The notes: a model not told the origin generated them from the letters alone. Counted from the first letter of the stretch, positions 26,613 to 35,685 are shown. The stretch is DNA of 64,000 nt from Oribacterium sp. P6A1 (GCF_000702885.1 NZ_JNKO01000003.1:180375-244374); one strand, 5' to 3'. Made by a program: numbers and translations.

Positions 26613-27224
26613 TCATCTTTGTGCCAGAAGCCATGCCATGATATGCACCGCCTGCTGGAACTTGCCGGCAGAGATAAGCGCTTCTATTTCTTCCGGACTG
26701 TACCTCTGTACATTCAGAAATTCCGTTTCATCAAGTGACTGCCCTGCAACTCTTCTGCAGTTTTTAGCCTTGTAGATATAGGCATAGTTATCTGCGATTG
26801 TGGCATTGGACGGAACCGTGATCAAATGACTCCAATCATCAGACTCGTAGCCTGTTTCCTCAAGAAGCTCCCGCTTTGCGGCCTGAAGTGCATCTTCTGA
26901 TGAAGCATCTTTCGCATCTCCATATTCCTTATTGTCTTTTCGCTCGATTCCTCCTGCCGGGAACTCTGTGGTCACTTCCATTATCCCCTGCCTGAACTGA
27001 TTCACGCATAGAAGCTTTCCCTCTGTGTCGTAAGCTACGATGACCACATAGTTCCTGCGGCTGTAGCTGTAGTAGGGTTCAAATATTCTTCCATCCGGGA
27101 ATCTGAAGGATGATTTTTTAAAATCGATCCACTCATCCTTTACTATATGTTCGCAGCTCACCTCTTCCCATGCAAGTGAGTTTTTTACATCCTTATCTAA
27201 AGAAAAAATCTTATCTTCATTCAT
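26613..27224 (-). CDS. NUDIX hydrolase, ADP-ribose pyrophosphatase type
   Basis: Protein of 203 residues. The Nudix helix is clear in AAKRELLEETGYES, and an upstream FPAGGIER supplies the Gly of the Nudix box, but about 15 extra residues (KDNKEYGDAKDASSED) separate the two, a longer insertion than in the classic GX5EX7REUXEEXGU spacing. VVAYDTEGKLLCVNQFRQG is typical of ADP-ribose pyrophosphatases, which clear ADP-ribose or related nucleotide sugars in the cytoplasm. ATG 27224 has GAGG upstream. The gene ends 10 bp from the convergent LysR stop. Confidence 0.87.
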   Translation of the reverse strand: MNEDKIFSLDKDVKNSLAWEEVSCEHIVKDEWIDFKKSSFRFPDGRIFEPYYSYSRRNYVVIVAYDTEGKLLCVNQFRQGIMEVTTEFPAGGIERKDNKEYGDAKDASSEDALQAAKRELLEETGYESDDWSHLITVPSNATIADNYAYIYKAKNCRRVAGQSLDETEFLNVQRYSPEEIEALISAGKFQQAVHIMAWLLAQR

Positions 27225-27278
27225 TTGTATACCTCAGTTTCACATAATCTCATTCATGATCCTAACCTATGGTACATC

Positions 27279-27308
27279 AAAAAGCCCGACTCCGCAAAGT
27301 CAGGCTTT
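27279..27308 (-). terminator. Terminator of the tct operon
   Basis: AAAGCCCGACT (27281-27291) pairs with AGTCAGGCTTT (27298-27308) with one mismatch; TTTTT follows on the minus strand. Confidence 0.85.
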
Positions 27309-27341
27309 AAGTGTATTTTAGGGGTATTTAGGAGTGCATTT

Positions 27342-28844
27342 TCAGAGTGCCGCTTCAATCCTTGCTGCTCTCTTCTTTCTTGCTTCTGCTATATATGGCC
27401 ATGCCACGGAGAAAATGGCAAGCAGGAGGAAAATGAGTGATACAGGTCTTGTGAAGAACGGTGCATAGCTTCCGTGTGCAAAGCTTACGCCCTTTCTGAA
27501 ATAGGATTCCAGATCATCGGAAAGTATGAAGGCAAGTACCAGAGGACTCAGGGAAATGCCTTCGATATTCAGGAATATGGCAAGTACCGACCATGCCAGC
27601 ATCACAAAGATATTGAATTCCGTGTTGGAAACACCGAAGGAACCGATGAAGCATATGGTCAGTATGACGCTGTAGAGGAAGTGGTAGGGTACCTTAAGTA
27701 TCATGGGAAGCCAGCGCTTGAAAACTGCCTCTATGATGAAGGTTACTATAGCGCTTATGAGTACACATGCAAATATCAGATAGCAGAGATCCGGCTGGTT
27801 TGTCATGAAAAGAGGTCCTGCCTGAAGTCCGTGTATGGTGAGTCCTGCAATGAGCATTGCGGTAATGCCGTCTCCCGGAATTCCCAGTGCCATCATGGGG
27901 ATCATGGCACCGCCGAGGGAAGCATTGTTGGCAGTCTCAGAGGCCCAGACGCCTTCAGGTGTACCCTTTCCGAACTCCTCCGGGTGCTTGCTTGCCTGCT
28001 GAGCCTGACCATAGGCCACCATGTTCGATATTCCGGAGCCCATGCCGGGAAGGAATCCGATCCAGAGACCTATCAGGAATGAACGGATGATGGTAGGGAA
28101 ATTTTTCACGAAATCCTTCACACCTATTCCGAATCCGTGAAGATCTGACTTCTGTACTTCCGGAAGTTTTCCCTGACCCTTTGCATAGTCCAGAATGATA
28201 CGGCAAATGGCAAACATACCAAGCATCTGACATACTGTTGAAAGACCTGAATCGAGGTAATGGTTACCGAAGGTATATCTTGCAACACCGGTTATGGGAT
28301 CAAGTCCCACACAGCCGAGGAAAAGTCCTATACCTGCAGCCATTATGCCCTTCCAGATATTTCCCTTGGAAAGTGCTGCCACCAGTGTGATGGCACAAAA
28401 GCAAAGGGAGAAATATTCCCACGGACCGAGAAGAAGGGCCAGATCTGCGATAACAGGTGCGACTACTGTGGCGATAAGAACAGAACCTACAGTGGCAAGG
28501 AAGGATGCGGTCATACCTACAGCGAGGGCTTTGGAGGCTTCTCCTTTGAGTGTCATGGGATAGCCGTCAAAGCAGGTTGCTATTGAGGAGCTTGAACCCG
28601 GGATACCGATGAGAACCGCAGAGATAAAGGTTCCCGATACGCCGCCTATCCACATCGCCAAAAGCACTATAAAAGAAGTCTGAGTAGACAGACCAAAGGT
28701 CACCGGAAGCAGCAATGAGATTCCGAGGGTCGCTGACAGCCCGGGGATGGCTCCGAAGATTATTCCCACCACGGAAACTCCGGCTATCAGGAGGAGATTC
28801 AGTGGCTGAAGACACAGCATGAGTCCGTTTAAATAGTATTCCAT
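27342..28844 (-). CDS. tctA: Tripartite tricarboxylate transporter, large membrane subunit TctA
   Basis: Integral membrane protein of 500 residues with about twelve helices. The start GVSVVGIIFGAIPGLSATLG is the TctA signature (Gly-Pro-Gly-Leu region), repeated in inverted form as WIGFLPGMGSGISNMVAYGQ. It forms the main translocation unit for a carboxylate delivered by the TctC lipoprotein. ATG 28844 has AGGAGG. It is last in the order tctC-tctB-tctA, with a 14-bp gap after tctB. Confidence 0.92.
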   Translation of the reverse strand: MEYYLNGLMLCLQPLNLLLIAGVSVVGIIFGAIPGLSATLGISLLLPVTFGLSTQTSFIVLLAMWIGGVSGTFISAVLIGIPGSSSSIATCFDGYPMTLKGEASKALAVGMTASFLATVGSVLIATVVAPVIADLALLLGPWEYFSLCFCAITLVAALSKGNIWKGIMAAGIGLFLGCVGLDPITGVARYTFGNHYLDSGLSTVCQMLGMFAICRIILDYAKGQGKLPEVQKSDLHGFGIGVKDFVKNFPTIIRSFLIGLWIGFLPGMGSGISNMVAYGQAQQASKHPEEFGKGTPEGVWASETANNASLGGAMIPMMALGIPGDGITAMLIAGLTIHGLQAGPLFMTNQPDLCYLIFACVLISAIVTFIIEAVFKRWLPMILKVPYHFLYSVILTICFIGSFGVSNTEFNIFVMLAWSVLAIFLNIEGISLSPLVLAFILSDDLESYFRKGVSFAHGSYAPFFTRPVSLIFLLLAIFSVAWPYIAEARKKRAARIEAAL

Positions 28845-28858
28845 TTTATCAGTCCTCC

Positions 28859-29323
28859 TTATCTAAGCAGTATTCCCGCAGGCAATTTAATTCTGAAACC
28901 AAGAACGAACATGGCATACAGACAAAGGGTTACCATGATGCTGATAAGCGCATTCTGCCACCACTTAACTTTCTCTGTACCCTTAAGGGTATTCACAAAT
29001 GCAAACATGGCGAAGGGAGTAGTTGGTAAAAATCCGAATAAGGTAAGGAGGATTCCGTACAGGAGAACCTCGGAAAAGCCAATGATGACTTTTTTTATAC
29101 CACCCTCCGGAAAATAGGGTTTCTCCTCGTCCCTGTTTTTAAGTCCCCGTATCAAAAGCATTACGGAACTTATAAGTATCAGGAATAGTCCCACATAGGG
29201 CATCATTCTCGGCCCCGGTTCTATAAGATTCGGGCGCTGTGTCATATTTTGTGTCTCAATTAAAAACAGTAATACTGCGATAATTCCGGCAATACCTGCC
29301 TTGGTGTCTCTTTTAAGTTTCAT
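28859..29323 (-). CDS. tctB: Tripartite tricarboxylate transporter, small membrane subunit TctB
   Basis: I start at ATG 29323 (GGATG box); a longer open frame upstream would place 35 polar residues before the first helix. The protein of 154 residues has four hydrophobic segments (AGIAGIIAVLLFLIE, MPYVGLFLILISSVMLLI, GFSEVLLYGILLTLFGF, and a C-terminal pair), as in the DUF1468/TctB family. It is the small membrane partner of TctA. Confidence 0.88.
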   Translation of the reverse strand: MKLKRDTKAGIAGIIAVLLFLIETQNMTQRPNLIEPGPRMMPYVGLFLILISSVMLLIRGLKNRDEEKPYFPEGGIKKVIIGFSEVLLYGILLTLFGFLPTTPFAMFAFVNTLKGTEKVKWWQNALISIMVTLCLYAMFVLGFRIKLPAGILLR

Positions 29324-29462
29324 AACATCCTCTGATTGAATATCCATATAGATTTGGTTCTGTCCGGTCAGAGAAAAAAAGTATATCTGATCGGACAGAA
29401 CAGATCTGTATGTTCCGATATAAAACATTGAACAGTAGTTTATACAGTAGTGGTTTTATATT

Positions 29463-30644
29463 TCAGTCATTTACCTTCATGTTGAGGTACTCTGCTATTT
29501 CAACTACAGAATCATATTCAGCATCACGAATCTTCACTGAATCTTCAACATTGTGCCACTCAGGAATATGACCTACTGCCACAAGACCCTCATGACAGTC
29601 AGCATTCTGCTGAAGTACTGACATAGCTGTATTTATCTCCTGTACCTTTGCGGCATCCATACCGGCCGGTCCGTAAACATAATGCTTAACATTCCAGAAA
29701 AGATCCTCAAAGCCCTGCTCCTGCATGGTCTTGTAGTTGTCACCGAGAGGTGTCTCTGATGGATAGTCTTCGATCTTAAGACCGTCTCCTGCTATGGTTG
29801 CAAGAACCTTGAGCTTTCCTGCAGCCTCATACTCCTGGGCATTTCCGAGACCTACAAATCCGAGGTCAATGAATCCGCCCGCAAGATTTGTGAGACGGTC
29901 TGATTCTGATGAAGCCTCTACTGAGTTGAACACTGCACCGGTAGACTTCTGGATCTTACCGAACTGGAATGTGTTGTTTCCTGATGAAGGCATACCTGCA
30001 TTGAGCTTTCCGGGATTGGCCTTTGCATATTCAATCATCTCTGAAAATGTATCATACGGGGCATTTGCCGGAGCGCAGAGAGCTGAGAAACCGTTGTCAT
30101 CCATGGCTGCTATAAGAGTGAGATCCTCCTTGGGATTTACTTCGGAGTTTCCGGTTACCCACTGAACATTGAGGGCAGCTGTGGCGAGGGTGATGGTGGA
30201 ACCGTCAGGGGAAGCATTGGCAACCGTCTGATGACCTACGGTGTTGGAATCGTAATTGGTAACTGTGTTTGTGATGCCCAGGTCCTTTGTCATGGCTTCA
30301 GAGAGGTAACGGATTGCAAGGTCTGATCCGCCGCCTGCTTTTCCGGGAACTACCCATGTTATGGTTCCTGAAGGGAATCCCCAGTTGTCGGCTTTAGCCC
30401 CTTCGATATCGGCTTCTGATGCGGACTCAAGAGTTAATGCTTCTCCTGCCGGAGCACTGTCTTCGCTCTTTGCACTGCCATCGGTACTGCTTTCTTCTGA
30501 CTTGGTTTCTTCTTTCGCAGCTTCTGTCTTTGCCTCAGTGGCAGACTTTGCTTCTGTTGTTGAATTTGGTGTTGTGCTGCTTCCGCAGGCTGTGAATGAC
30601 AGCATCATAGATGATGCGAGCAGCATGGCTATTGTTTTCTTCAT
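29463..30644 (-). CDS. tctC: Tripartite tricarboxylate transporter receptor lipoprotein TctC (Bug family)
   Basis: Receptor of 393 residues. Signal MKKTIAMLLASSMMLSFTAC ends in a lipobox (Cys20), followed by a Ser/Thr/Glu/Ala-rich linker of about 60 residues. The Bug fold shows as ITWVVPGKAGGGSDLAIRYL, PDGSTITLATAALNVQW and AFVGLGNAQEYEAAGKLKVL-like stretches. It captures the carboxylate outside the cell. ATG 30644 has AAAGGAG. The enolase-superfamily gene upstream suggests the ligand is a sugar acid or hydroxy acid rather than citrate; this is inference. Confidence 0.9.
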   Translation of the reverse strand: MKKTIAMLLASSMMLSFTACGSSTTPNSTTEAKSATEAKTEAAKEETKSEESSTDGSAKSEDSAPAGEALTLESASEADIEGAKADNWGFPSGTITWVVPGKAGGGSDLAIRYLSEAMTKDLGITNTVTNYDSNTVGHQTVANASPDGSTITLATAALNVQWVTGNSEVNPKEDLTLIAAMDDNGFSALCAPANAPYDTFSEMIEYAKANPGKLNAGMPSSGNNTFQFGKIQKSTGAVFNSVEASSESDRLTNLAGGFIDLGFVGLGNAQEYEAAGKLKVLATIAGDGLKIEDYPSETPLGDNYKTMQEQGFEDLFWNVKHYVYGPAGMDAAKVQEINTAMSVLQQNADCHEGLVAVGHIPEWHNVEDSVKIRDAEYDSVVEIAEYLNMKVND

Positions 30645-30842
30645 CGTTTTTCTCCTTTATAGAAGGCGCTTTCGCCTTGATTTTGATTTACAGACCGGAA
30701 TGTGATAATTCTCTCATTGAATCAGCTTTTGTAGTTTTTACAATGCTTACACCGGATACTTCCTCAGATGTAGTAGAGTCATATTCATTCAGGTATATAC
30801 TTTTTATTTAAGCCGGTTACATATCCTTCATACTGATATGGA

Positions 30843-30894
30843 TGATATCTGAGCCTGATGTCTGAGTTTGATATCTATGCCTGATATATGGTTT
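30843..30894. repeat. 13-bp tandem repeat overlapping a stop codon
   Basis: Units TGATATCTGAGCC, TGATGTCTGAGTT and TGATATCTATGCC follow each other exactly at 30843, 30856 and 30869, with a partial fourth at 30882. Unit 3 contains the stop codon of the enolase-superfamily gene (30877-30875, minus strand). Confidence 0.7.
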
Positions 30895-32011
30895 TTGATT
30901 CAAGATATCCAAGAGTTTCCAGCTTCGCGAGATCCATTCTCACGGGGATACCCGGGATATCTGTTCTGACGAAGCATTTACCGTCATGTATTTCAGGAAC
31001 GTTCAGCATCAGCTCATGTACAGGTTCTGATATGGGAGCGTGGAACTCTATTCTCTCGTTTTCATCATATAGGCAGCCGAAGTAAGCATTGTAGGCTGTG
31101 CGTCCACCTGATTGGAATTCCCTGCCCTGTTTCCTGCACAGATCCCTAATCTTCAAAAGATCATCTATACGGGTCATTCGTCCAAGAGAAGGTTGGAGTA
31201 TATCCACTCCCTTTTCCAGATAAATTTCATACATATAGGAAATCCTCATGGATTCTCCGGCGGAAAGCTTCTGCTTCACACCCATTTCCTTCATCTCTTT
31301 AAGACCGTTAAAATCAGAGGAGTGTATCGGTTCCTCAAACCATTCAAGGTCATAGGGCTCAGCCATCTTTGCGAATTTCACTGCATCCGCTACAGACCAG
31401 CGCTGATTGGCGTCTACAGCAAGACCTATCCCGGGACCTATGGCTTTACGGACCTTTTCTATACGTCTGAGATCCCTTTCCATGTTTTGACCCTTATCAC
31501 TTCCCACCTTGAATTTCACTGTGGTGAAGCCTTCTGAAACGTAACGGCACATCTCTTCCACCAGCTCTTCGTCCGATAAAAGAATGGAACCGCCGCCTTT
31601 GTAGGCTGAAGCCCAGTCCTTTTCGGCTCCGAGAAAGCGGTGAATGGGTTTGTTTTCTCTTTGTGCAAGAATATCAAGCATCATAAGATCAACTGTTCCC
31701 ACATTGACAGCCTGGCCGGATTGAAATCCGGAATTTCTTATCTTCCAGTAAAGATCATTTCTCCATTCGTTATAGCTTTTGCATTCTCCGTTCAAAAGCT
31801 TTGGGAGCATTTCATTTACAAATGAACGTGAGACTGTGTAATGTGCGGTCATCCCCTCCTGATCGGACAGCTCCAGATAACCCTGTTCGGGTATGAACTG
31901 TCCGAATCCGCCTGTGCCATCCTGAAAGGGTTTCGGTAATGGTATCGGACGGAAATTATAGAAGACAGCTTTTGTGAATTTGATCTTATCTTCGTAATCA
32001 AATGTAACCAT
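30875..32011 (-). CDS. Enolase-superfamily enzyme, mandelate racemase/muconate lactonizing type
   Basis: I start at ATG 32011 (AGGAGG box). The 378-residue protein has the MR_MLE barrel signatures: VKFKVGS (KxK acid/base pair), LAVDANQRWS (first metal Asp), LEWFEEPI (second metal Glu), KLSAGESMR (third metal Glu), then GVDILQPSLGRMTRI. The second catalytic residue toward the C-terminus is not a clear His-Asp dyad (FQSGGRTAYNAYFG), so the subgroup is uncertain: a sugar-acid dehydratase or an epimerase are options. It heads the operon with tctCBA, which suggests it processes the imported acid. The cap domain has 90 or so residues of family-typical length. Confidence 0.87.
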   Translation of the reverse strand: MVTFDYEDKIKFTKAVFYNFRPIPLPKPFQDGTGGFGQFIPEQGYLELSDQEGMTAHYTVSRSFVNEMLPKLLNGECKSYNEWRNDLYWKIRNSGFQSGQAVNVGTVDLMMLDILAQRENKPIHRFLGAEKDWASAYKGGGSILLSDEELVEEMCRYVSEGFTTVKFKVGSDKGQNMERDLRRIEKVRKAIGPGIGLAVDANQRWSVADAVKFAKMAEPYDLEWFEEPIHSSDFNGLKEMKEMGVKQKLSAGESMRISYMYEIYLEKGVDILQPSLGRMTRIDDLLKIRDLCRKQGREFQSGGRTAYNAYFGCLYDENERIEFHAPISEPVHELMLNVPEIHDGKCFVRTDIPGIPVRMDLAKLETLGYLESKTIYQA

Positions 32012-32251
32012 AGGTCCTCCTGAATGAATCATTATCACTCCATGGGCAGATCCGAGTCGGATTAATCCGAACTTCTATCTTACCCACCGGATAAGCTTGA
32101 AAGATTTCTTTCGAACTTTCATTTAGCAGAAGTATAGCGGAGGGGATTTGGACGTTCTACAAAATAATGCCTAAAACAGAGGACAAATAATGTGCAACAT
32201 CAACAAGTATTTCATAATAAAATATATTTCATCTTGCAAAAATCCCTCAAT

Positions 32252-32268
32252 CATTTCAAAATGAAATG
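32252..32268. promoter_or_regulatory. Palindrome in the divergent regulator/enolase-superfamily region
   Basis: CATTTC AAAAT GAAATG is a perfect 6-bp inverted repeat located 88 bp before the regulator start and about 240 bp from the divergent gene. It may be an operator for the Fis-type regulator; support is positional only. Confidence 0.4.
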
Positions 32269-32355
32269 GTCGCATAAGGAATATTGCACATGAGAAATGT
32301 AAGCATTTTTCATTACTGTTTGCTCCGCCAAGGGAACGGCGGAATGGAGATCATT

Positions 32356-33468
32356 ATGGAATATAAGACAAGTGAGATGGTGCTGCTGCATGGCGACCCT
32401 GCAGTGGCGACCTTTGATATGATGGAAGAACTTTTTGTGGATCTGAGACCGGAGATTCAGAAGGCAAGGATGTATGCGAAATCCGACAGCCCTGTGCTCA
32501 TTGAAGCCAGTGCCGGCCCTGAGCTTGAGATGCTGGCACAGGCCATTCATAACGGAAGTGACAGAAAAGGTAAACCCTATGCAGTCATTTCTCTTTCGGG
32601 TACCACAAACGAGGAACAGAAGCATGTACTGTTCGGTGATCCTAAACGTGGACTTCAGGGAGCGATACTCGATTGTAATCACGGAACACTGATGATCCAG
32701 GGCATTGACAAGCTCACCCTCCCCATGCAGTCACAGCTTGCAAGAGTTCTAAGGACGAAACGTGTCATGAATCAGGTCAATGTTTCCCAATACAGATATG
32801 TGGATGTCCGTTTTATCTGCACTACATCCAAAAATCTTACAGAGCTGAGAAATCAGTTTCTTTTCAGGTCGGACCTTCTTTTTACACTGAGGGCTTTGCG
32901 TGTCAGAATTCCCAAGCTGAAATCAAGGCCTTCCGATATAAGGAACATGCTGGAATTTTATTTTAACGATTATGACAGAAAGTACGGGTCGAAACATACT
33001 CTTACGGAAAATGCGTGGAATACAATATTGAACTATCCATGGGACAGCAACATTCTTCAGCTCTCTGCATTCTGTGAGAGGATGCTTCTTACAGCCCCGA
33101 AGCAGGTGATACATACAGCCTATGTTAAAGAGCTGTTTTCAGAATTATATGAAAAGGATTCCGGCATCTACGATCGTACAGATGCTGATTCAGAGGATAA
33201 TGTCAACTACATTGAAGCCTTTGGAAATCCTGCAGCTTCCGGCTCCGGCAATCAGGATTTATCATCAACGTCTCACAAGGGTGACAGCAAGGGCGAACCG
33301 ATTCAGCCATCTCTCCTTCCTAATATTCCTGAAAGCAATGATATATACAGGGATCTTATTGTTGCATGTCTAAGACAGAATAACGGAAATAAAAAAGCCA
33401 CGGCAAAGCAGCTTGGTATCAGCACCACTACCCTCTGGAGAAAGCTGCAGTATTATCATTTGAACTGA
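32356..33468 (+). CDS. Fis-type regulator with degenerate sigma-54 AAA domain
   Basis: I start at ATG 32356 (GGAG six bases before it); ATG 32344 is an alternative. About 370 residues. The fold follows the sigma-54 activator AAA domain (GDPKRGLQGAILDCNHGTLM, then LARVLRTKRVMN, DVRFICTTSKNLTELRNQFLF in pieces, RIPKLKSRPSDI), and the C-terminus is a Fis HTH (NGNKKATAKQLGISTTTLWR). The Walker A is not recognisable (EASAGPELE where GESGTGKE is expected) and GAFTGA is absent. It is therefore unlikely to activate sigma-54 RNA polymerase by ATP hydrolysis. It is divergent from the enolase-superfamily/tct operon, its probable target. Confidence 0.82.
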   Translation: MEYKTSEMVLLHGDPAVATFDMMEELFVDLRPEIQKARMYAKSDSPVLIEASAGPELEMLAQAIHNGSDRKGKPYAVISLSGTTNEEQKHVLFGDPKRGLQGAILDCNHGTLMIQGIDKLTLPMQSQLARVLRTKRVMNQVNVSQYRYVDVRFICTTSKNLTELRNQFLFRSDLLFTLRALRVRIPKLKSRPSDIRNMLEFYFNDYDRKYGSKHTLTENAWNTILNYPWDSNILQLSAFCERMLLTAPKQVIHTAYVKELFSELYEKDSGIYDRTDADSEDNVNYIEAFGNPAASGSGNQDLSSTSHKGDSKGEPIQPSLLPNIPESNDIYRDLIVACLRQNNGNKKATAKQLGISTTTLWRKLQYYHLN

Positions 33469-33515
33469 TAAAAATGCCGTGACAAATGTAAGATTATAGA
33501 TACTTAAAGAGATTT

Positions 33516-33645
33516 TTATGAATTGACCATATTAACGGGCTTTCCTTCCATGAAAGCCCGGATATTCTCAACTGTCATATCCAAAATACGCTGGCGGGCG
33601 GCCTGGGCTGCCCAGCTAATGTGTGCTTTGTAAGGGATAAGACGG
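33516..33645 (-). pseudogene. D-2-hydroxyacid dehydrogenase, C-terminal remnant
   Basis: The minus-strand frame reads YKAHISWAAQAARQRILDMT then VENIRAFMEGKPVNMVNS and TAA at 33518-33516. This is the C-terminal end of D-isomer-specific 2-hydroxyacid dehydrogenases (usually PHxAWxxxEARxRL...NixaFxxGkPxNvV). The catalytic-His region is altered and the frame stops at a TGA just upstream. The rest of the gene is missing; the Rpn-type element begins about 60 bp further on. Confidence 0.8.
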
Positions 33646-33900
33646 TATCATCTGATGAATGGTTTAACAGCCGTCTCGGGAACCGGGTCTTTGGAATAGT
33701 TCTGCTTGTATCTAGTCGTAAAATAGACAATATGCAAGTGGTCATATCTCTGATATCATTCTTGTACAAAGAAACAACAGCCAATCAGATTCTTAAAAGT
33801 TCTTAAAGTTCTAACATTTCTACTATCGTATGATATATTCGTAATGAAGAGTTCTGTCTGATGGCTGAGAATCCATTATTCAGAAAGGGTGTATATAAAT

Positions 33901-34713
33901 ATGCCGGAATTAACAATTGAAGAGAAAAAAGCCATAGTACAGAATCTTCGTCCAATAGATGATGTCTTCTTTGAGGTATTAGCCAGGAATCCTGAAGTGA
34001 TGCAGGAAATACTCAGGACCATCATGGAGGATAAGGAACTTATCGTTCTGGATGTCATAGTTCAGAGTGATGAGAGAAATATATATGGGAGATCTGTAAG
34101 ACTTGATGCATTGTGCATCCTTCAGGATAAAACCAGAGTTAATGTGGAAGTCCAAAGATCCGATAATGATGATCATTTCAGGCGAGTCCGATTTAATGAA
34201 GCAAGTATAACGGTGAAGGATTCCCAACCTGGGTCGGAATTTAAAGATATACCGGATGTACAGATGGTATATATATCGGAGTTTGATGTTGTAGGAGAAG
34301 GTCTTACCATATATCATGTGAATAAAGTGATTGCGGAAACCGGTCAGATAATTGATGACGGAACTAAGCAGATTTATGTCAATACTGCTGTGGATGATGG
34401 AACGGATATAGCAGAGCTTATGTCCTGTTTCACCAAGAGGGAGTTTGTTAATCCAAAATTTCCAAAATTAAGTGCAGAGGTTAAATCTCTAAAATCAATA
34501 GAAGGAGGTCTGGGAACTATGAGCAAGGTTATGGAATACATTGAGAATATCGGCAGGCAACAAGGTATAGCACGAGGAAGAATTCTTACTTTTTGCGAAT
34601 TGGTTCATGATGGATGTTTGAGTATCGCAGATGCAGCCAGACGAGCCGGTGAATCTGAAGAAGAATTTGCCAAAGAGCTGGAAGAATATATCAAAAACAA
34701 GAAATCAGAATAA
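33901..34713 (+). CDS. Rpn-family PD-(D/E)XK nuclease / putative transposase
   Basis: I start at ATG 33901 (AAAGGG box); a GTG four codons upstream overlaps that box. The protein of 270 residues is PDDEXK_2-like (PF12784 type): LRPIDDVFFEVLARNPEV at 16-33, catalytic-type Asp69 in SVRLDALC and Glu83-x-Gln85 in NVEVQR, then DNDDHFRRVRFN and MVYISEFDVVGEGL. The last 60 residues form a helical, charged tail. Rpn proteins promote recA-independent recombination and are metal-dependent nucleases. A small upstream frame (MAENPLF..., ATG 33861) overlaps the start; in the derivative copy that ATG is fused to the Rpn tail. Confidence 0.87.
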   Translation: MPELTIEEKKAIVQNLRPIDDVFFEVLARNPEVMQEILRTIMEDKELIVLDVIVQSDERNIYGRSVRLDALCILQDKTRVNVEVQRSDNDDHFRRVRFNEASITVKDSQPGSEFKDIPDVQMVYISEFDVVGEGLTIYHVNKVIAETGQIIDDGTKQIYVNTAVDDGTDIAELMSCFTKREFVNPKFPKLSAEVKSLKSIEGGLGTMSKVMEYIENIGRQQGIARGRILTFCELVHDGCLSIADAARRAGESEEEFAKELEEYIKNKKSE

Positions 34714-34755
34714 AGATTTAGCATATATTAAAGAAATAGAATTCGATTCAATCAA

Positions 34756-34785
34756 AAAAGTGGCGCCACAATGGTGCCACTTTTT
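34756..34785 (+). terminator. Terminator of the Rpn-type gene
   Basis: AAAAGTGGC (34756-34764) pairs with GCCACTTTT (34776-34784), extended internally by GCC/GGT, followed by T. A similar hairpin follows the 19903 remnant. Confidence 0.85.
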
Positions 34786-34944
34786 GAAACTGAGAATATT
34801 ATTTTACACACCATACTCTCCAAGGAGAGACTGAAGATAAATTCTATCCATAGGCTCAGGACTCCACACTGTATTCAGAAGACAAACCGGAAGTTAAAAA
34901 GCTTATCTCATGCCACGAGAATCTTTCTCCTCAGAGAAAATGAC

Positions 34945-35685
34945 TTATCCTGCACCATATATCATGCAGTCAGTAATGTAACCATCATCGTCTACAGAAT
35001 AGACTTCTAACCAATTAGAATACATATCGTTTTTCTTTAAATAGTCCGAAATAGAAATAACCTCTTCGTTATCATACAATCTCACTTTGCAATTCTTGGC
35101 AAACTTAGCAGTAGTCTTTATAGAACAGTTAAAACACTGCAAACAAGCAAAAGTACCACCATGGAAGACAGACAGAGATATCTCGGCTGAATAACAATCA
35201 TTTGATTTTTTTATCGGACAATCATTTAAGTAATCATTAAATTCAGCGTCCTTTATTTCCTTGAAATCATAGTGATCTACATCTAAGGAATAAACATAAC
35301 TTCCGTTAGAATCAAGTTTGACAGAATAGCTTGTAGGAAATCTATAGTCACAAAAAGTTAAATTATCTATCGTCGAATCCTCAACAAAAGTACAGCCTAT
35401 GGCGGCTCCGTTGTCATCAATATTTACAAGCATATAATCATTTCCACTCCCCACTTGTATGACAGTTGATCGTGCCATAACTCCGTTGGTATCAAAGTGA
35501 TACAGCTCTGCTTTTGTGTCATGGTTCTCATCCAACCAGAGCCATGTATTCTTGGCATAGTTTCCATCATCGGTCATGTAAAACCAATTTCCGCCATTTT
35601 CCACCCACTGTCCTGCGAGAGCTGTAGATGACATAATGCTAATTGCTCCGATTGTGGCGAATAATATTTTTATATATCTTTTCAT
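34945..35685 (-). CDS. Secreted protein with one degenerate wall-binding repeat and a unique C-terminus
   Basis: Protein of 246 residues. Signal peptide MKRYIKILFATIGAISIMSS ends near ALAGQW. One choline-binding-type repeat follows (WVENGGNWFYMTDDG, NTWLWLDENHDTKAELYHFD); its calcium-loop-like motif is DENHDTKAE, lacking the Gly. The remaining 170 residues match nothing I know; VVISLSVF-like strands and five Cys residues suggest a compact beta domain. ATG 35685 has GGAG upstream. It is the last of a series of related secreted-protein genes on this strand. Confidence 0.75.
   Translation of the reverse strand: MKRYIKILFATIGAISIMSSTALAGQWVENGGNWFYMTDDGNYAKNTWLWLDENHDTKAELYHFDTNGVMARSTVIQVGSGNDYMLVNIDDNGAAIGCTFVEDSTIDNLTFCDYRFPTSYSVKLDSNGSYVYSLDVDHYDFKEIKDAEFNDYLNDCPIKKSNDCYSAEISLSVFHGGTFACLQCFNCSIKTTAKFAKNCKVRLYDNEEVISISDYLKKNDMYSNWLEVYSVDDDGYITDCMIYGAG

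Larger units (their letters stand above)
33706..34785 (+). mobile_element. Rpn-type repeated element, full-length copy
   Basis: From about 33706 (TTGTATCTAGTCGTAAAATAG in part) the sequence is shared, almost base for base, with the shortened copy beginning near 42332. It includes a 190-bp leader with direct repeats of GTTCTTAAA (33795-33812 region), the Rpn-type coding region, and a terminal GTGGCGCC hairpin. No terminal inverted repeats are obvious, so the exact ends are uncertain. Confidence 0.65.

Noticed and set aside
27474..28590. Long plus-strand open frames opposite tctA
   Set aside because: Codon-bias shadows of the tctA coding strand; Cys/His/Arg-rich and without start signals.
32225..32300. 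Sigma-54 promoter near the degenerate AAA regulator
   Set aside because: GG and GC elements (for example around AAGGAATATTGCACA) are not at the required 10-bp interval, and the regulator lacks GAFTGA.
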